In this document: one piece after another, positions 55,449 through 63,834 of the stretch
Position numbering within the stretch: position 1 is the first letter of the stretch
How the letters are laid out: each line of letters opens with the position of its first letter
Source of the DNA: Streptomyces griseus
Lineage (GTDB): Bacteria; Actinomycetota; Actinomycetes; Nanopelagicales; Nanopelagicaceae
DNA length: 64,000 nucleotides
Direction: 5' to 3'
Assembly: GCA_945884695.1 (NCBI GenBank)
Contig: CAMCYO010000002.1
Span: 115,669-179,668 of the forward strand
Made by a program: the position numbers and the translations under genes
The notes under the pieces: model-generated
Seen by the model: only the letters and a program-made list of their open reading frames with translations
What the model was told of the DNA's origin: nothing
Database searches by the model: none

Positions 55449-55945
55449 TGATGATTGAAGTTCGCCCAGCTCGATCAACTGATGTAAAAGGTATTCGCAA
55501 ACTTATCGATACCTACGCACCTCAGCGCCGTTTGCTCACCAAAGAAACTGTCACGCTTTATGAGAGCGTTCAAGAATTTACCGTTGCAGTTGAAAATGGT
55601 GAAATTGTTGGGTGCGGAGCAATCCATGTGCTTTGGGAAGATTTGGCAGAAGTACGCACAGTTGCAGTTGCAGAGAACCTTCGTCGCCAAGGTGTTGGCC
55701 ACAAACTTATGGAAGCAATCATTGAACGCGCCCGCGAAATCGGAGTACATAGAATTTTTTGCTTAACTTTTGAGACGCAATTTTTTGGCAAGCATGGATT
55801 TGAAGAAATTCAAGGAACCCCGGTAGATCCTGAGGTATACGCACAACTTCTACATTCATATGACACTGGAATCGCTGAATTCCTTGAACTCGAAAGCGTA
55901 AAACCCAATACATTGGGCAATACGCGGATGCTCAAGTACCTCTAA
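55448..55945 (+). CDS. argA: amino-acid N-acetyltransferase (GNAT, actinobacterial ArgA type)
   Basis: This 165-aa GNAT protein carries the acetyl-CoA loop VAENLRRQGVGHKLMEAII (about 80), with VRPARSTDVKGIRKLI at the N-terminus and FCLTFETQFFGKHGFEEI. It closely fits the short ArgA proteins of Actinobacteria, which N-acetylate glutamate for arginine synthesis. It occupies the site between lysS and clpC where mycobacteria have lsr2. The start overlaps lysS as TAATGATG. Confidence 0.8.
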   Translation: MMIEVRPARSTDVKGIRKLIDTYAPQRRLLTKETVTLYESVQEFTVAVENGEIVGCGAIHVLWEDLAEVRTVAVAENLRRQGVGHKLMEAIIERAREIGVHRIFCLTFETQFFGKHGFEEIQGTPVDPEVYAQLLHSYDTGIAEFLELESVKPNTLGNTRMLKYL

Positions 55946-56093
55946 TCCAACCTCTAGATATCGGCCATTTCGGGCATAAATAACCCATATCTGGTGTTCT
56001 ACCTGGTGTTGCAAAAGTGGAACAAGCCCCGCCTCGCACCCTTGCCCCACCTGGCATTAGGCTTATCCAATAGTCCCAAAGAAGGAGTGATTC

Positions 56094-58589
56094 ATGTTTG
56101 AGCGCTTTACAGATCGAGCCAGACGCGTTGTTGTGCTGGCCCAAGAAGAAGCTCGCATGCTCAATCACAATTACATCGGTACAGAGCACATCCTCCTTGG
56201 ATTAATTCATGAAGGCGAAGGCGTTGCAGCTAAGGCCCTGGAATCTATGACTATCTCTTTAGAGGCTGTGCGCTCGCAAGTTGAAGAAATTATTGGTCAA
56301 GGTCAGCAAGCACCAAGTGGCCACATTCCTTTTACTCCACGGGCTAAGAAAGTTCTTGAACTCTCTCTTCGCGAAGCTCTACAACTTGGGCACAATTACA
56401 TTGGCACAGAACATATTTTGCTTGGTCTCATTCGCGAAGGCGAAGGCGTTGCCGCGCAAGTTCTAATTAAGTTAGGTGCAGATCTTGCCCGGGTTCGCCA
56501 GCAAGTTATTCAACTACTTTCTGGTTACCAAGGAAAAGAAGCTGTCACAACTGGCGGGCCAGCAGAAGGAACTCCTTCAACTTCTTTAATTCTTGACCAA
56601 TTCGGTCGTAACCTCACGCAAGCTGCCCGCGAAGGAAAACTTGATCCGGTTATTGGACGCGAAAAAGAGATCGAACGCGTCATGCAAATACTTTCTCGTC
56701 GCACAAAGAACAATCCAGTACTTATTGGCGAACCAGGTGTTGGTAAAACTGCAGTTGTCGAAGGACTTGCCCAAGCAATCGTTAAAGGCGATGTACCAGA
56801 GACTCTTAAAGATAAGCAGTTGTATTCACTCGATCTGGGTGCACTTGTGGCCGGCAGCCGCTACCGTGGTGATTTTGAAGAGCGCTTAAAGAAAGTTCTC
56901 AAAGAGATTCGCACACGTGGTGACATTATTTTGTTTATTGATGAAATCCACACACTTGTTGGCGCAGGAGCTGCAGAAGGTGCCATTGATGCTGCAAGTA
57001 TCTTGAAGCCAATGCTGGCTCGTGGTGAACTCCAGACAATTGGGGCAACTACGCTCGATGAATATCGCAAACATCTTGAAAAGGACGCTGCCCTTGAGCG
57101 ACGCTTCCAACCAATTCAAGTTTCCGAACCATCACTTGCCCACACCATTGAAATCCTTAAAGGACTTCGTGATCGTTACGAAACACACCACCGCGTTTCA
57201 ATCTCAGATGCTGCCCTCGTATCGGCAGCAACCCTTGCAGATCGCTATGTTTCTGATCGATTCTTGCCAGATAAAGCCATTGATTTAATTGATGAAGCGG
57301 GATCTCGTTTGCGAATTCGTCGTATGACCGCGCCCCCTGAGCTTCGTGAATTCGATGACAAGATTGCTAACGTTCGAAAAGAGAAAGAATCTGCCATTGA
57401 TGGTCAAGATTTCGAATTGGCTGCCTCCCTTCGCGATAAAGAAAAGAATCTCATTGCTGAAAAAGCAGATCGGGAAAAGACCTGGAAAGCGGGCGACCTC
57501 GATGTGGTCACTGAAGTTGATGAAGAACTTATCGCCGAGGTGCTTTCCATTGCTACCGGTATTCCAGTCTTTAAGTTAACTGAAGAAGAGACTGCTCGCT
57601 TGCTCCGCATGGAAGACGAACTCCACCGTCGTGTCATCGGACAAGATCAAGCAATCAAGGCACTTTCACAAGCAATTCGACGCACACGTGCAGGGCTTAA
57701 AGATCCAAAGCGCCCTGGTGGCTCATTTATTTTCGCAGGGCCATCTGGCGTTGGAAAAACAGAACTTTCTCGCACACTTGCCGCATTCTTATTTGGTAGC
57801 GCAGATGCACTTATTCAACTTGATATGTCCGAATACTCCGAGCGTCACACTGCATCACGTCTCTTCGGTGCACCTCCAGGATTCGTAGGCTATGACGAAG
57901 GTGGACAGTTGACCGAAAAGGTTCGCCGTAAGCCTTTCTCTGTCGTGCTCTTTGATGAGATTGAAAAAGCGCACCCAGATATTTTCAACTCATTACTTCA
58001 GGTTCTAGAAGATGGTCGCTTAACTGATGCTCAAGGTCGTGTTGTTGACTTCAAGAACACGGTAATCATCATGACAACTAACTTGGGTACTCGCGATATT
58101 TCAAAGGGCGCAGGCCTTGGTTTCGCTAACTCTGATGACGAATTAACCAACTACGAGCGCATGAAGTCAAAAGTAGGAGATGAATTAAAGACTCATTTCC
58201 GTCCAGAGTTCCTCAACCGTATCGATGACATTATTGTCTTCCATCAATTAACTAAGCTTGAAATTATTCAGATCGTTGATTTGATGATTGCCAATCTTGA
58301 CGATCGCCTCAAGGCGAAAGATATGGGAATTGAACTTACATCTGGTGCCAAAGAATTGTTGGCAGCTCGTGGATACGACCCACTCATGGGCGCTCGTCCT
58401 CTTCGTCGCACAATTCAACGCGAAATCGAAGATGCACTTTCAGAGAAGATTCTCTTTGGAGAACTCAAAGCTGGCGAAATCATTGTCGTCGATGTTGAGG
58501 GCGAAGGAACCGAAGCGAAATTTACTTTTGCTGGCGCTCCAAAAGCTCTCATGCCAGATACCCCAGGGGATCTAGCACCGACTCTTTAG
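56094..58589 (+). CDS. clpC: ATP-dependent Clp protease ATP-binding subunit ClpC
   Basis: This 831-aa AAA+ unfoldase feeds substrates to ClpP. It has two N-terminal Clp repeats ([20 protein letters not shown] and [18 protein letters not shown]), AAA-1 with GEPGVGKT (about 212), a UVR-type middle region (about 415-450, [20 protein letters not shown]), and AAA-2 with GPSGVGKT (about 548). It is a standard actinobacterial ClpC. AAGGAG seven bases upstream supports the start. The 148-base gap before it holds no clear ClgR-like or heat-shock operator. Confidence 0.95.
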   Translation: MFERFTDRARRVVVLAQEEARMLNHNYIGTEHILLGLIHEGEGVAAKALESMTISLEAVRSQVEEIIGQGQQAPSGHIPFTPRAKKVLELSLREALQLGHNYIGTEHILLGLIREGEGVAAQVLIKLGADLARVRQQVIQLLSGYQGKEAVTTGGPAEGTPSTSLILDQFGRNLTQAAREGKLDPVIGREKEIERVMQILSRRTKNNPVLIGEPGVGKTAVVEGLAQAIVKGDVPETLKDKQLYSLDLGALVAGSRYRGDFEERLKKVLKEIRTRGDIILFIDEIHTLVGAGAAEGAIDAASILKPMLARGELQTIGATTLDEYRKHLEKDAALERRFQPIQVSEPSLAHTIEILKGLRDRYETHHRVSISDAALVSAATLADRYVSDRFLPDKAIDLIDEAGSRLRIRRMTAPPELREFDDKIANVRKEKESAIDGQDFELAASLRDKEKNLIAEKADREKTWKAGDLDVVTEVDEELIAEVLSIATGIPVFKLTEEETARLLRMEDELHRRVIGQDQAIKALSQAIRRTRAGLKDPKRPGGSFIFAGPSGVGKTELSRTLAAFLFGSADALIQLDMSEYSERHTASRLFGAPPGFVGYDEGGQLTEKVRRKPFSVVLFDEIEKAHPDIFNSLLQVLEDGRLTDAQGRVVDFKNTVIIMTTNLGTRDISKGAGLGFANSDDELTNYERMKSKVGDELKTHFRPEFLNRIDDIIVFHQLTKLEIIQIVDLMIANLDDRLKAKDMGIELTSGAKELLAARGYDPLMGARPLRRTIQREIEDALSEKILFGELKAGEIIVVDVEGEGTEAKFTFAGAPKALMPDTPGDLAPTL

Positions 58590-58608
58590 GTTTGATTTTC
58601 GATTCTTG

Positions 58609-58630
58609 GCCTACTTCTTCTAGGCATTTT
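58609..58630 (+). terminator. weak stem-loop after clpC
   Basis: GCCTA/TAGGC (58609-58613 and 58621-58625) is followed by ATTTT twenty bases after the clpC stop. The stem is only five pairs, so termination would be weak. Confidence 0.3.
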
Positions 58631-58638
58631 AAACAACG

Positions 58639-58655
58639 GCTTAATCTTATTAAGC
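58639..58655. promoter_or_regulatory. inverted repeat in the clpC-rhaM gap
   Basis: GCTTAAT-CTT-ATTAAGC is a perfect 7-3-7 repeat. About 50 bases further, TGATCG and CGATCA form a second repeat around CTGTTCTATA. Either could be an operator for the mutarotase gene; neither has a T-run. Confidence 0.3.
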
Positions 58656-58760
58656 GTTCCGGCTTATTGGCAGCAGGTCTTTCAAGGCACGGCATTATTG
58701 ATCGCTGTTCTATACGATCAGTGGCGTCAGCGAACCTAATTCAAGAAGGGGTTATCAAAA

Positions 58761-59090
58761 ATGGAGCGTCTGTGTTTTATTATCAATATTTATGAAGGTA
58801 CCGAAAAAGAATACGATCAGCGCCACGACGACATTTGGCCAGATATGGCGCAAGCTTGTGCAGATGCTGGCTTTAGTAACTATTCAATTTTTAGAGTTGG
58901 AACCCAAGTAATTGGTTATGCAGAATGTATCCCTGATATTGCTTCGGTATTTGCGAAAATGAGTACTTTTGAAGTTGAAGGCAGATGGAATGACTCTCTT
59001 TCTAATGTCATTAAAGGCGCAAGTGGTGGTGAAAGCGGAGTTACTTTAGTTCCAGAAGTGTGGCACCTTAAGGCTGTCGCAAAACCTTAA
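58761..59090 (+). CDS. L-rhamnose mutarotase family protein
   Basis: This 109-aa dimeric alpha/beta barrel protein has the active-site pattern EYDQRHDDIWPDM (His22 and the following Asp/Trp), FSNYSIFRVGTQVIGYAEC, and VEGRWNDSLSNVI, matching RhaM/YiiL. It interconverts anomers of a 6-deoxy sugar such as rhamnose or fucose. AAGGGG lies nine bases before ATG. It overlaps the convergent SDR gene by four bases, placing it with the sugar-acid locus. Confidence 0.82.
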   Translation: MERLCFIINIYEGTEKEYDQRHDDIWPDMAQACADAGFSNYSIFRVGTQVIGYAECIPDIASVFAKMSTFEVEGRWNDSLSNVIKGASGGESGVTLVPEVWHLKAVAKP

Positions 59091-59884
59091 TTACTTGAAA
59101 CGCCTGGGAAAAAGCCTAAGTGAGCTCCTCCATCAACATCGAGGGCACACCCTGTTAGAAACGCGGCTTCATCTGAAATAAAGAACGAAACAGTTTTTGT
59201 AACATCAGTTTCACTTGCGTTACGACCTAGGGGATTTGTTTGCGCTGTAGCCGCTTTAATTGCCTCAGGCGTTGTGTTTCCAACCTTAATTTTCCAATCT
59301 AGAACTTCTTGGCCCATTCCTGTGGTTGGAACTCCCACGGGACAGACGCAATTGACCGTGACTTGAGAAGATGCCAATTCCATTGCGCATGATTCGATCA
59401 AACCTATAAGTCCAAATTTTGAAGCACAGTACGCTTGAATTTGAGAATAGCCTCGTTTTCCAGCATCTGAAGAAATTGCAACTATTCGCCCTCGACCACT
59501 ATCAACGAGGTATTTTGATGCGGCTTGAATTGCAAAAAACGCGCCTTTTAGATTTACATCAAGGGTTAGATCCCAATCTGCTTCACTCACTTCATTCATT
59601 GGCTTGATATGTATAACACCTGCTGAAATTACAAGGGTATCTAAGCCCTTGAATTCTGAATTTGCACGTTCAACTGCAGCTAACAATTCAGCCTGATTTC
59701 TCACATCGGCAGTAATCGAGAGTGCGTTTGAACCTAGCTCCTTTGTTGCAAGAGCTAGGTTTTGAGCAGATTTATCAACGAGTGCAACTTTTGCACCAGC
59801 TGAAATCATTTCACGAGCGATATCAAGCCCAAAGCCAGAAGCGCCCCCAGTAATAAGAACTTTTCGGTTTGTTGCAATTGTCAT
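59087..59884 (-). CDS. short-chain dehydrogenase/reductase
   Basis: This 265-aa classical SDR has LITGGASGFGLDIAREM (about 10-26), DLTLDVNLKGAFFAIQAA, a catalytic Ser in AISSDAGKRG, the Tyr-Lys in YCASKFG, and the closing LDVDGGAHLGF. GGAAGGG seven bases before ATG supports the start. It is the last gene of the minus-strand run behind the enolase-superfamily dehydratase. It probably oxidises a sugar or a keto-sugar-acid intermediate (as L-fucose or 2-keto-3-deoxy acid dehydrogenases do); substrate unknown. Confidence 0.82.
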   Translation of the reverse strand: MTIATNRKVLITGGASGFGLDIAREMISAGAKVALVDKSAQNLALATKELGSNALSITADVRNQAELLAAVERANSEFKGLDTLVISAGVIHIKPMNEVSEADWDLTLDVNLKGAFFAIQAASKYLVDSGRGRIVAISSDAGKRGYSQIQAYCASKFGLIGLIESCAMELASSQVTVNCVCPVGVPTTGMGQEVLDWKIKVGNTTPEAIKAATAQTNPLGRNASETDVTKTVSFFISDEAAFLTGCALDVDGGAHLGFFPGVSSN

Positions 59885-59904
59885 GTGTAATCCCTTCCGT
59901 ACAA

Positions 59905-61035
59905 TTAGCCCTGGTAGAGATACTTCTTTATTGCCTTCTCATTGATAGTTATTCCCAAACCAGGAGTATCAGGTACAGCAATCCATCCATCCTTTTGCTC
60001 GATGGGATTTTCAACTAATTCATTTTGCATCGGAGATGGTGCTGGTTTAATCTCAAAAACTTGCCCATTGGTTGAAGCTGCATAAACATGTAATGAGGCA
60101 GCTGTGTTAATCGCACTTGACCAAGAATGAGGGACGAAACGGACTCGTTGGGTTAGTGCATCGTCAACGATTGCCTTCATGCCGCTGATACCTTCAGTGC
60201 GACCTGGATCAACCAAAATAATATCGATGGCATTACTGCGAACTAATCGTTGATAGTCATGCAAAGTCCAGCAACGCTCTCCAGTAGCAAGTGCTGTCGG
60301 AACTCTAGATTTCATTTGGCGATAACCTTCATGATCATCATGATGCAGCGCATCTTCAAACCAGGTGAGATTTACTTCTAGTAATTCCTCAGCCATTGAT
60401 GCGGCATGACTTGCACTCCATTTTGCCAGTGCCGAAACATCCAGAGCCATTCCCATGTCTGGTCCGATTGCTTCACGTACAGTACGTGCAACTTTCATAT
60501 CTCGAACACGGTTTGTACCAAATCCTGCTTCAGGAACCTGACCCCAACCACCTTTAACGGCGGAGAAACCCCGCTCGCGATAGCTAGTGAATTCCTCTTT
60601 TAGTGCGCCCAAATCAAGAGTGTTAAGAATGACTGATGCGCAAGAAGGAACTCTGTCCATTAATTTTCCACCAAGCATTGCTGAAACCGGAAGACCCGCA
60701 GCTTTGCCAGCAATATCCCAGAGGGCTGTATCTAACGCTGAAATTGCGAAAGAGACGATGCCACCAAACCCATGCCAGTATGCATGGTTTCGCATCTTTT
60801 GCCATAGCCGACCTGCTTGAGATCCATCTTCACCGATAAGTAGTTTTGCAAATCCCGCATCGATAATTGTCTTTACGGCAAGTGAGGCTTCAGGCCATTG
60901 GGAAATGCATTCTCCCCAACCGACGATTCCGTCAGAGGTTTCGATGCGAGCAAGTGTCACATACCTAATCTTGTTGTCATTGTTTGGTTCGGGATATTGC
61001 AATGGAAAGGCTTCAACGCGGACTATTTTATTCAC
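59905..61035 (-). CDS. mandelate racemase/muconate lactonizing enzyme family dehydratase
   Basis: This is 376 aa from GTG 61035, with GGAGG seven bases upstream; TTG 61038 is the ORF-track start. It has the enolase-superfamily capping domain (VEAFPLQYPEP, VGWGECISQWPE) and barrel: Lys region GFSAVKGGWGQ, metal ligands in MGMALDVSA, WFEDALHH and ATGERCWTLHDY, ILVDPGRTEGIS and a late His in FVPHSWSS. Such enzymes dehydrate sugar acids to 2-keto-3-deoxy acids. The nearby mutarotase and SDR favour a deoxy- or aldonic acid pathway; the exact acid is unknown. Confidence 0.83.
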   Translation of the reverse strand: MNKIVRVEAFPLQYPEPNNDNKIRYVTLARIETSDGIVGWGECISQWPEASLAVKTIIDAGFAKLLIGEDGSQAGRLWQKMRNHAYWHGFGGIVSFAISALDTALWDIAGKAAGLPVSAMLGGKLMDRVPSCASVILNTLDLGALKEEFTSYRERGFSAVKGGWGQVPEAGFGTNRVRDMKVARTVREAIGPDMGMALDVSALAKWSASHAASMAEELLEVNLTWFEDALHHDDHEGYRQMKSRVPTALATGERCWTLHDYQRLVRSNAIDIILVDPGRTEGISGMKAIVDDALTQRVRFVPHSWSSAINTAASLHVYAASTNGQVFEIKPAPSPMQNELVENPIEQKDGWIAVPDTPGLGITINEKAIKKYLYQG

Positions 61036-61107
61036 CAACGAACCTCCGACTATTTAGCTCTTAAGTACATTCAAAACTTATTACAAGTCTACCTAGATCT
61101 ACATACC

Positions 61108-61863
61108 TTAATCTGTATGCGAGAGTACTGAAGACAAGAATGATTTCGTCCGCTCGTTTTGAGGATTGTCGAAGAACTCTGCTGGATTATTCTCTTCAAC
61201 AATTCTACCTTCGTCCATAAAGATTACGCGATCTGCAACTTGGCGAACGAAGCCCATTTCGTGAGTCACGATAAGCATTGTCATTCCTGCTTCAGCGAGC
61301 TTTCGAAGTACGCCCAAAACTTCTCCTACCAATTCAGGATCAAGGGCGCTTGTCACTTCGTCGAACAAGATTACATCGGGCTTCATTGCAAGAGCCCGAG
61401 CGATGCCAACTCGTTGTTGTTGGCCACCAGATAATTGCTCAGGATATTGATCTCGTTTTTCTGCAAGGCCAACAGATTCTAGAATTGCAAGTGCTTCACT
61501 TCGATACTCTTTCTCATCTTGACCCAATACAAATTTTGGACCAGCATAGACATTTTCCAAAACCGTCATATGTGGAAAAAGATTGAAATGCTGAAAAACC
61601 ATTCCAACCTTAGTTCGCGTAATAGAAATTTCTGTTTCTGAAAAAACTTTCCCTGATTCATCTTGGTACGCCAATTTTCCGTTGATATGGATCGTGCCTT
61701 TAGTAGGCAATTCCAAATTATTGATGCACCGCAGCAGAGTTGACTTTCCGCTACCCGATGGGCCAATTATGCCTAAAACTTGGCCCCTCTTAACATTTAA
61801 GCGGATATCCTTGAGAACTTCATCCCCACCAAAACTCTTGTAGAGGTTTTTAATCTCAATCAT
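61108..61863 (-). CDS. polar amino acid-type ABC transporter, ATP-binding protein
   Basis: This 251-aa ATPase has Walker [14 protein letters not shown] (about 33-45), the Q-loop [17 protein letters not shown], signature [15 protein letters not shown], Walker [17 protein letters not shown] and the H-loop [15 protein letters not shown], the GlnQ/HisP pattern. It overlaps the permease by four bases and precedes the dehydratase gene by about 70 bases. It powers import of the ligand bound by the upstream binding protein. Confidence 0.9.
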   Translation of the reverse strand: MIEIKNLYKSFGGDEVLKDIRLNVKRGQVLGIIGPSGSGKSTLLRCINNLELPTKGTIHINGKLAYQDESGKVFSETEISITRTKVGMVFQHFNLFPHMTVLENVYAGPKFVLGQDEKEYRSEALAILESVGLAEKRDQYPEQLSGGQQQRVGIARALAMKPDVILFDEVTSALDPELVGEVLGVLRKLAEAGMTMLIVTHEMGFVRQVADRVIFMDEGRIVEENNPAEFFDNPQNERTKSFLSSVLSHTD

Positions 61864-62591
61864 GATTTGCCTCCTTTAGTGGTGGTGACTTTTATGCTTT
61901 CGTCTTTAATTACACTCCTGGATGCGTATCCTTTTTTCATTCTCTTCTCCAAGTAATCAACCAATTTGATTCCAGGAAAACCTACTGCAAAATAGATTAA
62001 GAAAACTATTGAATAGACTGTAAAATAGTCATAAGTCTCTGCTGCAAAAATCTGACCTCTAAACATCATTTCTTGAACCGTTACAACAGAGAGTAGTGAT
62101 GTATCTTTGAGTAATTGGACCATGTAATTACATAGGGCTGGGATAATTGTCCGAACTGCCTGAGGCATAATTACTCTCGCCATCACAACCCGATTGCGCA
62201 TACCTATGGCTCTCGCGGCATCTCTTTGCCCCTTAGGGACTGCCTCAATAGCTCCCCGATAAACTTCGCATAAATATGCCGTGTAATGGAGAGTTAAACC
62301 CAAGATGCCGGCAGGCAAAGGCGGGACATGAATCCCGGCAAATGGAAGTGCGAAGTAAATATAAATTAATTGAAGAATTAGAGGAGTTGATCTGAAAACT
62401 TGAACATACGCGCCTAGTGAGAGTCTAAGGATTCTACTTTTAGATTGCCTACCAAGGGCTACGAGCATTCCAAGGGTTAAGCTTAAAACTCCGCAGATGA
62501 GACAGATGAAAAGTGTAAGGAGTAAGCCTTTGAAGATAGTTGGAAGAGCATCTAAGGCTACATCTGGATGAATCAAATTAAAAAAACTCAC
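61860..62591 (-). CDS. polar amino acid-type ABC transporter, permease
   Basis: This 243-aa membrane protein has about five helices and the EAA loop [35 protein letters not shown] that docks to the ATPase. The N-terminal helix [22 protein letters not shown] is typical of HisM/GlnP permeases. Only one permease is present, so it probably works as a homodimer. It lies 86 bases after the binding protein, across a terminator-like hairpin. A Lys/Thr-rich tail follows the last helix. Confidence 0.88.
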   Translation of the reverse strand: MSFFNLIHPDVALDALPTIFKGLLLTLFICLICGVLSLTLGMLVALGRQSKSRILRLSLGAYVQVFRSTPLILQLIYIYFALPFAGIHVPPLPAGILGLTLHYTAYLCEVYRGAIEAVPKGQRDAARAIGMRNRVVMARVIMPQAVRTIIPALCNYMVQLLKDTSLLSVVTVQEMMFRGQIFAAETYDYFTVYSIVFLIYFAVGFPGIKLVDYLEKRMKKGYASRSVIKDESIKVTTTKGGKS

Positions 62592-62636
62592 AATTTCTCC
62601 ACTCTAAAAAATTTTTGGCTTGAAAAAAAGTTAAAG

Positions 62637-62672
62637 ATATCCAGCCACAGGCTTGCACCTGTGGCTGGATAT
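62637..62672 (-). terminator. terminator-like hairpin between binding protein and permease
   Basis: ATATCCAGCCACAGG and CCTGTGGCTGGATAT form a perfect 15-bp stem with a six-base loop. On the minus strand it follows the binding-protein stop by five bases and is followed by CTTTAACTTTTTTT. Placed inside the transporter run, it would give partial termination and more binding protein than permease, or protect the upstream mRNA. Confidence 0.8.
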
Positions 62673-62677
62673 TATCT

Positions 62678-63640
62678 TTAGAGTGCTGGGTTGTGCTCTG
62701 GTTCGAATATATTTTCTGTTCTTGACATACCATATTTGTCAAGAATTCGACCAACCACACCGTGCATAATCAATTCACCAAGTGCTCTTGAATATGCCAT
62801 ATTGAGGGTGCAATCTTGGAAACGGATACCGTAACGAGCGTAGTTTGCCCACACATCGCCAGGAACATCTTTAAGTCCCTTAACGATTGCTACACCTGCG
62901 TTTGGGTTAGTCTGGATGTATACCGCGCTTGTTGGGTCATCTTCGATAAGTACATCAACACGGCCCGCGCTAAGTGCGGCGAATTCCAATGCTGCAGTTG
63001 TGAAGAGACTTACGTCAGCAATCTTGGTATCCTTGAGCCATGCAGCTGCTTGTGATCCAGCAATAGCACCTACTTTCAAGCCAGGCTTCTTTATATCTGC
63101 CCAAGCTTTAATTGCCTTTGGGTTTCCTTTAGCTGCAACAACAACAGTTGCATACCACCACGCTGGGGCGGTAAATGCAAAGTTCTTGTATCGGCCTGGG
63201 TTACCGTGGATATTTCCACCAATAACATCGATTTTCTTAGAAAGAAGACTTGGAACCATTTCTGGCCACTGTAGCGTTACAGTCTTTACTGTTTTCACTC
63301 CAATGTACTTCATAACTGCCATATGTATATCCCAGTCAAGTCCAGTAATTTCTTTTTCTGTAATGTCAAAGAATGGAAGTGATTGATAAACTCCAATTTT
63401 TACTCCGCTTTTTATAGCTCTACTCAAGGAATTATCCTGGCAGGCCATATCTGGGCTTGAATTGGCTTCAACATCCCACCCAAGTTTTGCAAAGTAATCT
63501 TTATCTGGCTGAATTGGGGCTTGAGCATTTGTAGCAGCTTGGGCGATCATAGGTGATAGCCCAATTACCAAGCTCATAGTCGCCAATCCGACGACAGTCC
63601 CTCTAGTGAACTTATTTCGAGCAAGAAACTTCTTTTTCAT
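62678..63640 (-). CDS. transporter substrate-binding protein (family 3 solute-binding)
   Basis: This 320-aa periplasmic-type binding protein has a Sec signal peptide (GTVVGLATMSLVIGLSPMIAQA) and the SBP_bac_3 core: VKIGVYQSLPFFDITEKEITGLDWDIHMAVMKYIG, MVPSLLSKKIDVIGGNIHG, GAIAGSQAAAWLKD and VLIEDDPTSAVYI. There is no Cys lipobox, unlike most Gram-positive binding proteins, so anchoring is unclear. AAGGAAAGG before ATG supports the start. The class usually binds amino acids; its neighbours are sugar-acid enzymes, so the ligand may be an acidic sugar derivative. Confidence 0.87.
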   Translation of the reverse strand: MKKKFLARNKFTRGTVVGLATMSLVIGLSPMIAQAATNAQAPIQPDKDYFAKLGWDVEANSSPDMACQDNSLSRAIKSGVKIGVYQSLPFFDITEKEITGLDWDIHMAVMKYIGVKTVKTVTLQWPEMVPSLLSKKIDVIGGNIHGNPGRYKNFAFTAPAWWYATVVVAAKGNPKAIKAWADIKKPGLKVGAIAGSQAAAWLKDTKIADVSLFTTAALEFAALSAGRVDVLIEDDPTSAVYIQTNPNAGVAIVKGLKDVPGDVWANYARYGIRFQDCTLNMAYSRALGELIMHGVVGRILDKYGMSRTENIFEPEHNPAL

Positions 63641-63755
63641 TTTTCCCTTTCCTTACTTTTAAGGTGATAGATAACCGAGACCAACAGATGCGACAACGAG
63701 CCGAACCAAGACCGGTGCCACCACTCCTATTCAAGAGGGGACTTGAACCAATGAG

Positions 63756-63784
63756 TTGCCAGAGATTGGCAGATTATCTATAAT
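63756..63784 (+). promoter_or_regulatory. near-consensus promoter for the rightmost gene
   Basis: TTGCCA (63756-63761) and TATAAT (63779-63784) are separated by exactly 17 bases, reading towards the enolase-superfamily gene at 63835. It is the best sigma-70-like promoter seen in the window. The predicted transcript starts about 40 bases before the GTG. Confidence 0.65.
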
Positions 63785-63791
63785 CTGTCAA
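63766..63791. promoter_or_regulatory. 26-bp palindromic operator over the divergent promoter
   Basis: The arms TTGGCAGATTAT and ATAATCTGTCAA flank CT and match at 11 of 12 positions. The repeat covers the -10 box and part of the spacer of the plus-strand promoter, and its right arm holds TTGACA reading towards the binding-protein gene. It is a strong candidate site for a dimeric repressor (GntR- or LacI-like size) controlling both directions. Confidence 0.65.
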
Positions 63792-63834
63792 GAGGATTTG
63801 GCGGGTTTCCCCCGCATAATTTTGGAGAGAAGTT

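Noticed and set aside
55946-56093. AGATAT/ATATCT repeat in the argA-clpC gap as terminator or ClgR site
   Set aside because: The loop is about 25 bases, there is no T-run, and it does not match the known GC-rich ClgR box.
58592-58795. 67-aa ORF between clpC and the mutarotase gene
   Set aside because: It overlaps the mutarotase start, lacks a Shine-Dalgarno and spans palindromic intergenic sequence; a chance ORF.
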